This document shows, piece by piece, positions 1 to 9,972 of a stretch of DNA of 25,156 nt. Under the pieces are notes generated by a model that saw only the letters and a program-made list of their open reading frames with translations, had not been told where the DNA came from and ran no database searches. This DNA is from JBHHYS01 sp046757645 (GTDB lineage: Bacteria > Acidobacteriota > Terriglobia > Acidiferrales > 2-02-FULL-67-57). Position 1 is the stretch's first letter, and each line of letters opens with the position of its first letter. Made by a program: the position numbers and the translations under genes. The DNA lies in the NCBI GenBank assembly GCA_046757645.1, contig JBHHYS010000036.1:1-25156 (forward strand), written 5' to 3'.

Positions 1-906
1 AAAGAGCCCGTTCGCCCAGCGCCCGCCCCATGTGGCCGCCCGCCTGGGCGAGTCGCCGCTCGGCCTCGCGTCGCCCGCACGCCAAGCGGCCCATCAGCAG
101 GGCAATCTTGAGATTCCCTCCGGATTGCTTCACCAAGCGCTCGGCCGCCGCCGGGCTGCACCCCAGCGCCTCCCTCAGCACCCGGCGACCCCGCTGGCGC
201 AACTTGCGATTCTTCATTGCCACGTTGACCATCAGGTTGCGGTAGACGCAGCCCAGGCAAATCATGGCCGCGGTGCTGAGCATATTGAGCACCAGCTTCT
301 GGGCGGTGCCGGCTTTGAGCCGGGTGGAGCCCGCGATGGCTTCCGGGCCGGTATCCGGGCAAATGGCTAGGTGAGCCCGGCGGCACGCGGGTGAGCGGGG
401 ATTGGCGGTAACCACCACCGTGAAGGCGCCGCGGCGGCGGGCGGCCTCGAGCGCCCCCAGCGCGTAGGAGGTGGTGCCGCTGGCGGTGAGCACCACCACC
501 ACGTCGGTTTTCCCCACCCTGTACCGGTTCAGGTCGCGGGCTCCGGCGGCGGCAGAGTCTTCGACGCCCTCCGCGGAGCGAAACATCGCCCCGCGCCCCC
601 CGGCGAGAATCGCCTGCACCTGGCGGGGCGAGACCTGGAAGGTCGGGGGACACTCGACTGCATCCAGAACGCCCAGGCGGCCGCTCGACCCGGCGCCGAC
701 GTAGAAGAGCCGACCCCCACCGGCCAGCGCTTTCGCGATGGCGTTCACCGCACGGGCGATTTGAGGCAGCGTGCGGCGGACGGCGGCGGCCACGCGGGCA
801 TCTTCCTCGTTGAGCAATTCCAGAATCTTTCGGGTGGGGAGGCGGTCAATGCGAGCGGTGCGCGGATTGGGCTGTTCGGTGGGGGGCAAGGCGGGCCGGC
901 GGCCAC

Positions 907-910
<4 letters not shown>
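1..910 (-). CDS. murQ: N-acetylmuramic acid 6-phosphate etherase, C-terminus cut by window edge
   Basis: MurQ cleaves the lactyl ether of MurNAc-6-phosphate to give GlcNAc-6-phosphate and D-lactate in the cytoplasm. About 303 codons are open to the window edge, close to the full family length of about 300, so only a few residues can be missing. The SIS-fold phosphosugar motif GRLFYVGAGSSGRLGVLD is followed by ECPPTF (Glu86) and AEGVED (Glu114), matching the two catalytic glutamates known in E. coli MurQ (83 and 114). SGTTSY and GSTRLKAGTAQKLVLNML follow in the family order. I chose the ATG at 910 because it overlaps the stop of the upstream symporter as ATGA, which indicates translational coupling; an in-frame ATG at 925 lies inside the symporter. 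It is the third gene of the nagZ-like/symporter/murQ unit. Family and function are very secure. Confidence 0.95.
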
Positions 911-2664
<1,754 letters not shown>

Positions 2665-2667
2665 TGC

Positions 2668-5613
2668 TTACTCGCTGCCGGCCCCGGGTGGGGGAACGGG
2701 ACGCGGCACCAGCCCCAGCGCTTCCACTACGGCGTCATGCAGGCGGGGGCGGAAGGCGCGGATCTTCTCATTGGCGCGGGTGGGATGGACACGATTGGTG
2801 AGCAGCACGACGAACAGTTCCTTCTCCGGGTCAATCCAGATGGAGGTGCCGGTGAAGCCGGTGTGGCCGAAGGCGCGCGCCGAAAAATACTGTCCGCTGG
2901 AAGAGGGCGGCGAGGGCGTGTCCCAGCCCAGGGCTCGGCTCGACTCGGGCAGGTTCTGCCGGGTAGTGAACAGCTCGATGGTGCTGCGGGCGAGGAAGCG
3001 CCGATGGGCGTAGAGGCCGCCGTTCAGCAGCAGTTGGCAGAAGACCGCCAGATCGCGGGCGGTGGAAAACAGCCCCGCGTGCGCCGCCACCCCGCCCATC
3101 ACCCAGGCGTTCTCATCGTGGACTTCACCCTGAATCAGCCGGTGGCGGAATTCGCGGTCTTCTTCGGTGGGGGCGATGCGGGGGCGCAGGCTCGCCGGGG
3201 GAGTGAAGAGGGTGTTGCGCATCCCGAGGGGGGCGAAGAGCTTTTGGCGCAAGAAGCGGTCGAGGGGTTGCCCGCTGACGCGCTCGATGACTTCCCCCAA
3301 CAGAATGATTCCCAGGTCGCTGTAAACGGCCTGCGTGCCCGTGGGGTAGTCGAGCGGCAGAGCGTAGATGCGCTCCAGCAGTTGCTGCCGGTTTTCGGCT
3401 TCCTGGAAGAGGCGAATGTAGCCGGGCAGCCCGCTGGAGTGGGTGAGCAGGTGGCGAATTCGGATTTGGGCCTTGGCGGCGGCGTCGGGCTCGCGGTTGA
3501 ACTCCGGCAGGTAGTCGGTGACCCGGGCGTCGAGGGGCAGGCGGCCGCGGTCGTAGAGCAGCATGGCCGCCGTGGTGGTGGCGACTACTTTGGTGAGCGA
3601 GGCCGAGTCATAGAGCGTGTCGGCCTCGACCCGAGGTGCCCGGGTGTCGTAGCGGAAGCGGCCGAAGGGATGGAGTGTCGCCAGCCGCCCCTGGTGCCCC
3701 ACCGCGAGCACGCCGCCGGGAAAAACACCCTCGGCGACGGCGGCGTCGAGTAGCTTAAACACCGGCTCGAAGCGCTTCTCGTCCGGGGGCGTGGGGCCAC
3801 CAAGCTCCATCGGCAGGGGGGAGCGGATGAGACCCGCGCCGAGCTCCGCCACCCCGGGCAGCGTGACCGGCAACCGGCCCGCCACCCGGGTTTGGCCGAA
3901 CAAGGCGCGGACGGCGGCGCGCTCGGCAACTTTCGCGGTGCTGAAAGTGCAGAGCACGGTGGGGACGCGGGGAAAGCGCTCCGCCAGGTAAGGGCTGCCC
4001 AGGAGAACGAGGGCGGCCGGCTTTCCGCTGGCCAGCACTTGCTCGACCCCCGCGACCAACTCATCCGGCAAGGCCAAGTTGCCTTTGCGGTCGGCGACCC
4101 GCACGAAGACGGCAATCACGCTCCAGTCGTAGAGCTCCGGGCTGGGCAGGGAGATTTCCTCGGGCTTGAAAAAGAGGCGGTCGGCGCGGGTCACCAGCAG
4201 CGAATCCACCCGCGGGCGCATCTCGCGCTCCAGCACCGCACCGGGGAAGGGATCAGGGTCAGCCGAGACGATGAAGAGAAAACCGCGTTGCGGCCGGGTG
4301 GCGTCGATGGGCAGCAAGCCCGTCTCATCCCGCAACAGCACCACGCCCCGGTCAGCCATTTCCTGCGCCTTCTCCCGGGAAGCGCGGTTGCCGATGCGGG
4401 CGTCGAGTCGCTCCAAGTTGACCCCCGCCTGCCGGTGCAACCCCAGGCGGGCTTTGGCGCGCAGGATGCGTTCCACCGACTGGTCGAGGCGCGCTTCGCT
4501 CAGCCGGTTGGATTCAACCGCGCGGCGCAGGGCGGCGAAAGCCACCTGGGGCTCCGGCGACATCAAGATCACATCGGCGCCGGCTTCGATGGCGCGCACC
4601 GCGGCTTCCCCCGTCCAGGTGCTTTCGGTGATGGCGCTCATGCTCATCGCGTCGGTGATGACCAGACCCCGGAAGCCGAGCTCGTGCCGCAGCAATCCGG
4701 TGGTGATGGCAGCGGAGAAGGTGGCCGGCCGGCGGGGATCAGAATCAAGCGCTGGCACGGCGATGTGCTCGGTCATAATGGCGCTGACCCCGGCGTCGAT
4801 GGCAGCGCGGAAGGGTACCAACTCGACGCTCTCCAGGCGAGCGCGCGCAGCGGTGACGGTGGCCAATCCCAGGTGCGGGTCCAGGGTGATGTCGCCCGCG
4901 CCGGGGAAGTGTTTGGCTGTGCAGAGCGCCCCCGCCTCTTCGCAGCCGCGGACAAAGGCGGCGACCAGGCGCGCCACCGGGGCGGGGTCTTCGCCGAAGG
5001 AGCGGATGTTGATGATGGGGTTGAGCGGGTTGTTGTTGACGTCGGCCACCGGCGCCAGCAGCCAGTGCACGCCCAGAGCCCGCGCTTCGCTGGCCGCGAT
5101 GCGCCCCATCCAGTAGGCGTACTGGGGATCGCCGCTGGCGCCCACCGTCATGTTATGGGGAAAACCGGTGGCTTGCTGCACGCGGAAGCTGGCGCCGCGC
5201 TCGAAATCGGCTGCCACCAGCAGGGGGATGCGCGTCTGCTCCTGCAAGCGGTTGGTCAGGTGGGCCAGCGCATAAATCTCGCTCCGCTCAAAGCCCGCCG
5301 GCTTGCGGGGCCGGGTGGCCACGATGAAGCCCCCCACCCGCTGCTCTTTCACCCAGCGGGTCAAGCGAAGAAATTCTTTGCTGTCGGTGGCGGCGAAGTC
5401 GCCGAAGTAGGGAACCATCAACAGCTGCCCGATCTTTTCCTCCAGCGTCATCCGGGCCAGCGTGTGCTTCACCCAGCGCTCGGCGTGGCGCGGCAGCTTT
5501 TTGTTGGGCGGACCCGCCTCCGCCGCGCACGGCAGCCACAGGCCCAGGAGAAGGAAGAGGAAACAGAGAGAAAGAAAGCCGGGGCGAGGGGAGCGGGGGG
5601 CGCGAGCTTTCAC
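2668..5613 (-). CDS. Exported GH3 beta-N-acetylglucosaminidase (NagZ-like) fused to a beta-lactamase-fold serine hydrolase
   Basis: A 981-aa two-enzyme fusion, numbered from GTG 5613. Residues 1-33 form a signal peptide (basic start, FLSLCFLFLLLGLWL core, cut near AEA/GP). The GH3 catalytic domain starts with RMTLEEKIGQLLM. KHFPGAGD followed by LDPH gives the Asp245/His247 acid-base pair known in NagZ, and LVITDAMSMSA supplies the nucleophile Asp321. A GH3 C-terminal domain follows. From about residue 620 a class C beta-lactamase/esterase-type domain carries SLTK (Ser672, Lys675), YSD in place of YxN, and HTG in place of KTG. TTG at 5700 is open in frame but lies in the promoter -35, so it is not the start; GTG 5613 sits 15 bases after GGAGGG, a long spacing, so the start is uncertain. 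NagZ removes GlcNAc from muropeptides. The second domain could be a MurNAc-L-Ala amidase, DD-peptidase or esterase. It is first in the operon with the symporter and murQ. Confidence 0.9.
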   Translation of the reverse strand: MKARAPRSPRPGFLSLCFLFLLLGLWLPCAAEAGPPNKKLPRHAERWVKHTLARMTLEEKIGQLLMVPYFGDFAATDSKEFLRLTRWVKEQRVGGFIVATRPRKPAGFERSEIYALAHLTNRLQEQTRIPLLVAADFERGASFRVQQATGFPHNMTVGASGDPQYAYWMGRIAASEARALGVHWLLAPVADVNNNPLNPIINIRSFGEDPAPVARLVAAFVRGCEEAGALCTAKHFPGAGDITLDPHLGLATVTAARARLESVELVPFRAAIDAGVSAIMTEHIAVPALDSDPRRPATFSAAITTGLLRHELGFRGLVITDAMSMSAITESTWTGEAAVRAIEAGADVILMSPEPQVAFAALRRAVESNRLSEARLDQSVERILRAKARLGLHRQAGVNLERLDARIGNRASREKAQEMADRGVVLLRDETGLLPIDATRPQRGFLFIVSADPDPFPGAVLEREMRPRVDSLLVTRADRLFFKPEEISLPSPELYDWSVIAVFVRVADRKGNLALPDELVAGVEQVLASGKPAALVLLGSPYLAERFPRVPTVLCTFSTAKVAERAAVRALFGQTRVAGRLPVTLPGVAELGAGLIRSPLPMELGGPTPPDEKRFEPVFKLLDAAVAEGVFPGGVLAVGHQGRLATLHPFGRFRYDTRAPRVEADTLYDSASLTKVVATTTAAMLLYDRGRLPLDARVTDYLPEFNREPDAAAKAQIRIRHLLTHSSGLPGYIRLFQEAENRQQLLERIYALPLDYPTGTQAVYSDLGIILLGEVIERVSGQPLDRFLRQKLFAPLGMRNTLFTPPASLRPRIAPTEEDREFRHRLIQGEVHDENAWVMGGVAAHAGLFSTARDLAVFCQLLLNGGLYAHRRFLARSTIELFTTRQNLPESSRALGWDTPSPPSSSGQYFSARAFGHTGFTGTSIWIDPEKELFVVLLTNRVHPTRANEKIRAFRPRLHDAVVEALGLVPRPVPPPGAGSE

Positions 5614-5650
5614 CGGGACGCGAACGAGCCCTCCTTCGATGCAATCGGCG

Positions 5651-5678
5651 TTGACCCGAGTGGGTCCGTTTGTATATA
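5651..5678 (+). promoter_or_regulatory. Divergent promoter for the namZ-like gene
   Basis: TTGACC (5651-5656), a 16-base spacer and TATATA (5673-5678) form a sigma-70-like promoter. RNA would start near 5685, about 16 bases before the ATG at 5701. GGGGG at 5684-5688 may be a poor ribosome site. The -10 box is the same self-complementary TATATA used by the opposite promoter. Confidence 0.6.
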
Positions 5679-5700
5679 GCACAGGGGGATTTTTTCTCAA
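5673..5700 (-). promoter_or_regulatory. Promoter for the nagZ-like/symporter/murQ operon
   Basis: On the minus strand TTGAGA (5700-5695) is followed after 16 bases by TATATA (5678-5673), with TATACA also available two bases downstream. This fits a sigma-70-type promoter and would start RNA near 5666, leaving a leader of about 50 bases with GGAGGG before GTG 5613. It shares its -10 with the promoter on the other strand. Seen in sequence; activity inferred. Confidence 0.65.
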
Positions 5701-6927
5701 ATGCTATCCCGGCGGTTTTCGCTCCTTTTGGGACTGGCTGGATTGGTCGTGCTGCTGGGGGGTGCCACCCAGCCCGGCCCCCGCGCCCCGGCGGGGCGTG
5801 TCCGCACCGGCATTGAAGTTCTGGCGGACGAAGGCTTTGCCCGACTGCGGGGCAAGCGGGTGGGATTGATCACCAACCACAGTGGCCGGACAGGCGACGG
5901 GCGTCGCAGCATCGATTTGCTGGCGGGCGCGGCGGGGGTCAGGCTGGTTGCCCTGTTCGCCCCCGAGCACGGCCTGGTCGGGCACATCTCCGAAGGTGGG
6001 GTGGGGGAGATCGTGGATCCGCGCACCGGAATCCACGTTTACAGTTTGTACGGGAAAACCCGCCGGCCCACCGCAGAAATGCTGAAGGGCTTGGACGTTT
6101 TGGTGTTCGACGTCCAGGACATTGGGGTGCGCTACTCCACCTATGTAACCACGATGGCCTATGCGATGGAGGAAGCCGCGAAGCGCGGCATCGAGTTCAT
6201 GGTGCTCGACCGCCCGAACCCCCTCAACGGGGCCGGGGTCGAGGGACCTCTGTTGGACCCCGACCGGCTCAGCTTCGAGGGCTACTTTCCCCTGCCGCTT
6301 CGCCACGGGATGACTCTGGGGGAGTTGGCGCGCCTCTTCAACGCGGAGAATGCCATCGGGGCCCGCCTGACGGTTGTGCGGCTGGAAAACTGGCGGCGCA
6401 GCCTCTGGTTCGACCAGACCGGCCTGCCCTGGGTCAATCCCTCCCCCAACCTCCGCCGCCTGGCCGGAAATACGTTTTATCCGGCGGTGGAGCTGCTGCG
6501 GGCGGGAGAGGTTTCGGTGGGGCGAGGCACCCAGACGCCGTTCGAGCTATTCGGCGCGCCCTGGATCGAGGCCGGGGAACTGGCGGGCTTTTTGGAAGGG
6601 CGTCACATTCCTGGGGTGCGGTTCATTCCGTCGGAGTTCACCCCCGGCGAGGATGTGCACGCGAAGCGCACCTGTTACGGGGTGCGGCTGGTTCTGACCG
6701 ACCGCAGCGCCCTGGAGGTGGGGCGGCTGGGGGTGGAGCTGGTCAGTGCCCTCTGGAAGCTTTACCCCAAGCACTTCAAACTGGAAAAGACCATCCGCCT
6801 GGTAGGCTCCAAGAAAACGCTGGCGCGCATTCGGGCGGGCGACGTCCCCGAGGCCATTGTCAGCGGTTGGCGGCCCGCATTGGAAGCCTTCCGGGAAATG
6901 CGCGCCCCCTACCTGCTCTACGACTGA
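5701..6927 (+). CDS. namZ: DUF1343 exo-beta-N-acetylmuramidase (NamZ/YbbC family, GH171)
   Basis: A 408-aa protein that matches the DUF1343 family over its full length (B. subtilis NamZ is about 414 aa). NamZ removes terminal MurNAc from the non-reducing end of peptidoglycan fragments. Family landmarks in order: RVGLITNHSG (53-62), LFAPEHGL (85-92, whose Glu89 is a candidate catalytic residue), VYSLYGKTRRPT, VLVFDVQDIGVRYSTY, VLDRPNPLNG, LRHGMTLGELARLFN, WVNPSPNLR and GRGTQTPFELFGAPWI. Residues 1-22 are a probable signal peptide (two Arg, then a leucine/valine-rich core ending near GGA) with no lipobox Cys, so export is expected. It is divergent from the nagZ-like operon and shares its promoter region. 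Its last 10 bases overlap the 3' end of the convergent permease gene, with no terminator between them. Family identity is strong; the enzyme activity is by family. Confidence 0.92.
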   Translation: MLSRRFSLLLGLAGLVVLLGGATQPGPRAPAGRVRTGIEVLADEGFARLRGKRVGLITNHSGRTGDGRRSIDLLAGAAGVRLVALFAPEHGLVGHISEGGVGEIVDPRTGIHVYSLYGKTRRPTAEMLKGLDVLVFDVQDIGVRYSTYVTTMAYAMEEAAKRGIEFMVLDRPNPLNGAGVEGPLLDPDRLSFEGYFPLPLRHGMTLGELARLFNAENAIGARLTVVRLENWRRSLWFDQTGLPWVNPSPNLRRLAGNTFYPAVELLRAGEVSVGRGTQTPFELFGAPWIEAGELAGFLEGRHIPGVRFIPSEFTPGEDVHAKRTCYGVRLVLTDRSALEVGRLGVELVSALWKLYPKHFKLEKTIRLVGSKKTLARIRAGDVPEAIVSGWRPALEAFREMRAPYLLYD

Positions 6928-8318
6928 GCCGCCCCGCTGTGCCGGCGCCACACCAGATAAAACGGCAGGCCCGCGGCCAGGAACAGCAAGCCCAGACCGG
7001 CTTCCTTCGGCTTGTTCAAGACAGTGTTCAGGCAGATCACTGCTGCCATCACCACGAAGATGCCCGGCACCCAGGGGTAGCCCAGGGTGCGGTAGGGACG
7101 TGGGAGGTGGGGTTCTTTGCGCCGCAGCACAAAGAGCGACGCGGTGGTCATCCCGTAGAAGATCCACAGCCCGAAGATGGTATAGGTCAAGAGCCCTTCG
7201 AAGGCTTGCAGGGGGTTGCGGTACAGGCCAAAAATCAGGATGAGCACGCAGGAGATGACGCACTGCAGCAGCAACGCCTTGGCCGGGGTGTGATGCACGG
7301 GCTCGACCTCGGCCATGTGCCGGAAGAAGAGGCGGTCGCGGGCCATGGCATAGGGGACGCGAGCCCCGCTGAGGATGGCGGCGTTGAGTGTGGCGAAGGT
7401 GGAAATCAGTATGCCCACCGTCATGGCCGCGCCGCCCCACCCGCCGAAGAAGCCCCGAGCCACCTCCTGCGCCACGCCCTCAGAGGCTTTCACGGCTTCC
7501 AGCGGCAGCCCGTAGAAATAGACGGCGTTGGCCAGCATGTAGATCACCCCTACACCCAGCACCCCGAAGATCAACGCCCGGGGGATGGTGCGCTCCGGGT
7601 CGCGCACCTCGCCTCCCACCATGGTCAAGTTGTTCCAACCGTCGTAGGCCCAAAACGCCGACAAGAGTGCCACGCCGAAGGCGCTCAGAGTGGCGACACC
7701 GCGCGGGGCAGCCACCCAGGGCGAGAAATTCGACCAGTCGCCCTGCCCCACCGCGAAGCCCAGCGCCACCAGGGCGAGGATGGCGGCTACTTTCAAGGCC
7801 GTGAAAATGGTCTGCACGGCGCCGCCTACGATGATGCCCAGGTAGTTGATTACCGTGAGCCCGATGATGGCCGCGAGCGAGACGAGCTGGGCGCCACTGA
7901 GCGACCAAGTGGCCACGCCCAGCGGCACCCGCAGCATTTCCTGCTGAACGGCTCCGAAAAAGTAGCCCAGGAAAACGGCGAAGGCGGTGGCGATGGTGGC
8001 AATCGAGCCGGTCTTGCCAATCACGAATTGTTCCCAGCCGTAGAGGAACCCCCAAAGGGGGCCGTAGGCGCGCCGCAGGAAGACGTATTCGCCGCCCGCC
8101 TGCGGCAGGGCAGCGCCCAGCTCGGCATAGCTTAGCGCCCCGGCCAGCGACAGCAGCCCGCCCACGATCCACACTGCGAAGACCAATCCCACCGAATCCA
8201 CCTCACGGGCGATGGCGGAGGGAACCAGGAAGATGCCGGTGCCGATGACGGTTCCGGCCACAATCGAGCTCGAGCCGATGAGGCCCAGCCCACGGATCAA
8301 TTGCGGCTGCTTGTTCAT
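6918..8318 (-). CDS. APC-superfamily amino acid permease
   Basis: A 466-aa membrane protein with about 12 hydrophobic segments. The first segment has the APC substrate-site motif GTVIGTGIFLVPSA, and LSYAELGAALPQAGGEYVFL and WAYDGWNNLTMVGGEVRDP are typical of the LAT/SteT branch of amino acid transporters and exchangers. The start ATG at 8318 overlaps the stop of the upstream symporter as ATGA, with GAGGG seven to eight bases before it. It lies between two cell-wall sugar genes, so uptake of amino acids freed from wall peptides is a reasonable but unproved role; the specificity cannot be read. The 3' end overlaps the convergent namZ-like gene by 10 bp. Confidence 0.9.
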   Translation of the reverse strand: MNKQPQLIRGLGLIGSSSIVAGTVIGTGIFLVPSAIAREVDSVGLVFAVWIVGGLLSLAGALSYAELGAALPQAGGEYVFLRRAYGPLWGFLYGWEQFVIGKTGSIATIATAFAVFLGYFFGAVQQEMLRVPLGVATWSLSGAQLVSLAAIIGLTVINYLGIIVGGAVQTIFTALKVAAILALVALGFAVGQGDWSNFSPWVAAPRGVATLSAFGVALLSAFWAYDGWNNLTMVGGEVRDPERTIPRALIFGVLGVGVIYMLANAVYFYGLPLEAVKASEGVAQEVARGFFGGWGGAAMTVGILISTFATLNAAILSGARVPYAMARDRLFFRHMAEVEPVHHTPAKALLLQCVISCVLILIFGLYRNPLQAFEGLLTYTIFGLWIFYGMTTASLFVLRRKEPHLPRPYRTLGYPWVPGIFVVMAAVICLNTVLNKPKEAGLGLLFLAAGLPFYLVWRRHSGAAQS

Positions 8319-9796
8319 TTAATGCCCTCGGCCGCCCGCCCGGGAAGCAAGCGGCTCACCAGCAGACCCCCCAGAAACGTGACCACAGTGCCCACCAGCA
8401 CGTACCAGGTCCAAGCGAGCTCGGTTGTGAAGAAGACGTAGAGCATGGTTGCCAGGCCCGCGAGCATCCCGAGGGCGGCGCCGTTCGGGGTGGCGCGCCG
8501 CGCCAGCCGTCCCAGCAGGAAGAGTCCCAGCAAGGCCCCATAAGTGATGGAGGCGATAATCAGCGCGGCTTCGAGCACCGAACCCCAGGCCCGGGCCAGC
8601 ATCGCCAGGCCGACCAGTACCCCGCCCCAGATTAGCGTCACCCAGCGGGACAGCCGCAGCAGCGCGGCGGGGTCTTCCGTGCGGCGGCTGAGCGGTTGGT
8701 AGAAATCCACCACCGTGGAGGCGGCCAGGGAGTTCAGGGTCGAGCTGGAGGTGGACATCGCCGCCGCCAGCACCCCGGCAACCATCAACCCGCTCACCCC
8801 GCTGGGCAGGTAGTTCACCATGAAGTGAGGAAAAATCTTGTCGGGGTTGTCGAAGGTCTGCTGCGGTGTCCCCTGGGTGTAGAAGACGTAGAGCAGCAGG
8901 CCGATTACCAGGAAGAGCAGGAACTGGGCGAAGACGATGAAGCCACTGGCGATGAGGGCTCGCTGGCTGTCCCGTAAATTCCGGGCCGCCAGCAGCCGCT
9001 GCACCAGCAACTGGTCGGTGCCGTGACTCGCCAGGGTGAGAAACGTGCCTCCCAGAATCCCCGCCCAGAAGGTGTAGCTCTTATTCCAGGCAAAAGAGAA
9101 GTCGAAGAGGGCGAATTTCTGGCCGGCTTCGGCGGTGACCGTGGCCCAGCCGCCCGGTATCTGCTGGAGGAGACTCAGGAGGACAATGGCGCCGCCGCCC
9201 ACATAGAGGCCGAACTGCAAGACGTCCGTCCAGATGACCGCCTTCATCCCGCCCAGGAAAGTGTAGACCAGGGTCAAGGCCATCACCACCAGCACGGCGG
9301 TCAGCTCGGCCACCGGCCAGGTTTCCCCGGTGAAGAGGCGCAGGACGCGCGGCAGCACCAGTTGCACCACGATGGCGATGGCCCAGAGGCGCACGGCGTC
9401 GGCCAGCGCCCGCGTCACCAGAAAGAGTCCGGCGGCCAGCCGGCGGGTCAGGTGGCCAAAGCGCCGCTCGATGTACTGATAGGCAGTGAAGAGCTGTCCG
9501 GTGAAGTATTGGGGGAGCAGCAGGAAGCTGATGACGAAGCGCGCCAGGATGTAGCCAAAGACGAGTTGCAGGAAGGCGAGGTTCGAGCCGTAGGCGAGCG
9601 CCGGGGTGCCGATGATGGTCAGGGTGGAGGTTTCGGTGGCCACCACGGAGAGGGAGATGGCCCACCAGGGCGTGGTGCCCCCGCCCAGAAAATAGTCGTG
9701 GATGGTGCGCTGCTGCCGCCGGAAGTGCGCCCCCAGCGCGGTGACGCCGACCAGGTAGGCGATGACGATGGCCAGATCGACGTACCCAAACCCCAC
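8315..9796 (-). CDS. Second sodium/solute symporter (SSS family)
   Basis: A 493-aa SSS-family protein when started at GTG 9796. Recognisable segments are YVDLAIVIAYLVGVTALG, DYFLGGGTTPWWAISLSVVATETSTLT and VAGVLAAAMSTSSSTLNSLA, with about 13 membrane segments. I prefer GTG 9796 over the in-frame GTG at 9847 because GGAG lies five bases upstream and the extra 17 residues (Arg/Ala-rich) do not resemble the family. It is translationally coupled (ATGA) to the permease gene downstream and faces away from the sugar kinase gene. Compared with the first symporter (907-2664) it is shorter and of a different subfamily, closer in look to SGLT/SMVT-like proteins. The substrate is unknown; a wall sugar, lactate or monocarboxylate would fit. 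Confidence 0.88.
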   Translation of the reverse strand: MGFGYVDLAIVIAYLVGVTALGAHFRRQQRTIHDYFLGGGTTPWWAISLSVVATETSTLTIIGTPALAYGSNLAFLQLVFGYILARFVISFLLLPQYFTGQLFTAYQYIERRFGHLTRRLAAGLFLVTRALADAVRLWAIAIVVQLVLPRVLRLFTGETWPVAELTAVLVVMALTLVYTFLGGMKAVIWTDVLQFGLYVGGGAIVLLSLLQQIPGGWATVTAEAGQKFALFDFSFAWNKSYTFWAGILGGTFLTLASHGTDQLLVQRLLAARNLRDSQRALIASGFIVFAQFLLFLVIGLLLYVFYTQGTPQQTFDNPDKIFPHFMVNYLPSGVSGLMVAGVLAAAMSTSSSTLNSLAASTVVDFYQPLSRRTEDPAALLRLSRWVTLIWGGVLVGLAMLARAWGSVLEAALIIASITYGALLGLFLLGRLARRATPNGAALGMLAGLATMLYVFFTTELAWTWYVLVGTVVTFLGGLLVSRLLPGRAAEGIK

Positions 9797-9850
9797 AGCG
9801 TCTCCGCAGCCTGCTCGGCGTGCGCGCGAGTCTAGCCTATGCGCCACGGG

Positions 9851-9926
9851 CGGGCAAGCCCGCCTCCGCCCAGGCTGCGGCGGGCAGGCCCGCCTCCGCT
9901 AAGGCCCGCCTGCCGGACGGGCAGGC
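9851..9926. repeat. GC-rich repeat cluster: two 30-bp tandem units plus a GCCTGCC/GGCAGGC hairpin
   Basis: CGGGCAAGCCCGCCTCCGC (9851-9869) recurs with one mismatch at 9881-9899, giving a 30-bp period. Each copy has an internal GGGC-NN-GCCC palindrome. At 9908-9926, GCCTGCC and GGCAGGC form a hairpin with a 5-base loop, and CGGGCAGGC of 9881-9889 appears again at 9918-9926. The cluster occupies the 176-bp space between the divergent symporter and kinase genes. Function unknown; it resembles a dispersed REP-type element. Confidence 0.7.
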
Positions 9927-9948
9927 GCGCCCTCGGCGGATTCGGCTG

Positions 9949-9957
9949 TGCTATGCT
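9949..9957 (+). promoter_or_regulatory. Extended -10 promoter of the kinase gene
   Basis: TGC followed by TATGCT (9952-9957) is an extended -10 motif. No good -35 box is seen at the right distance, which is common for extended -10 promoters. RNA would begin near 9964, about 9 bases before ATG 9973, so the transcript could be nearly leaderless. No clear ribosome site precedes the ATG, which agrees with that. Confidence 0.45.
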
Positions 9958-9972
9958 AAAAAGCAGCATGCG

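Noticed and set aside
3892..5679. A 595-codon open frame on the plus strand
   Set aside because: Antisense of the NagZ fusion gene, which has full enzyme motifs; the antisense translation is low-complexity Gly/Asp/Arg/Gln.
9851..9926. Spaced repeats as a CRISPR array
   Set aside because: Only two copies with an 11-base gap and no cas genes; the repeats are internal palindromes of a small intergenic element.
9820..9972. A 51-residue N-terminal extension of the sugar kinase
   Set aside because: It translates the GC-rich repeat cluster and crosses the promoter; the family begins a few residues before DAGGSKT.
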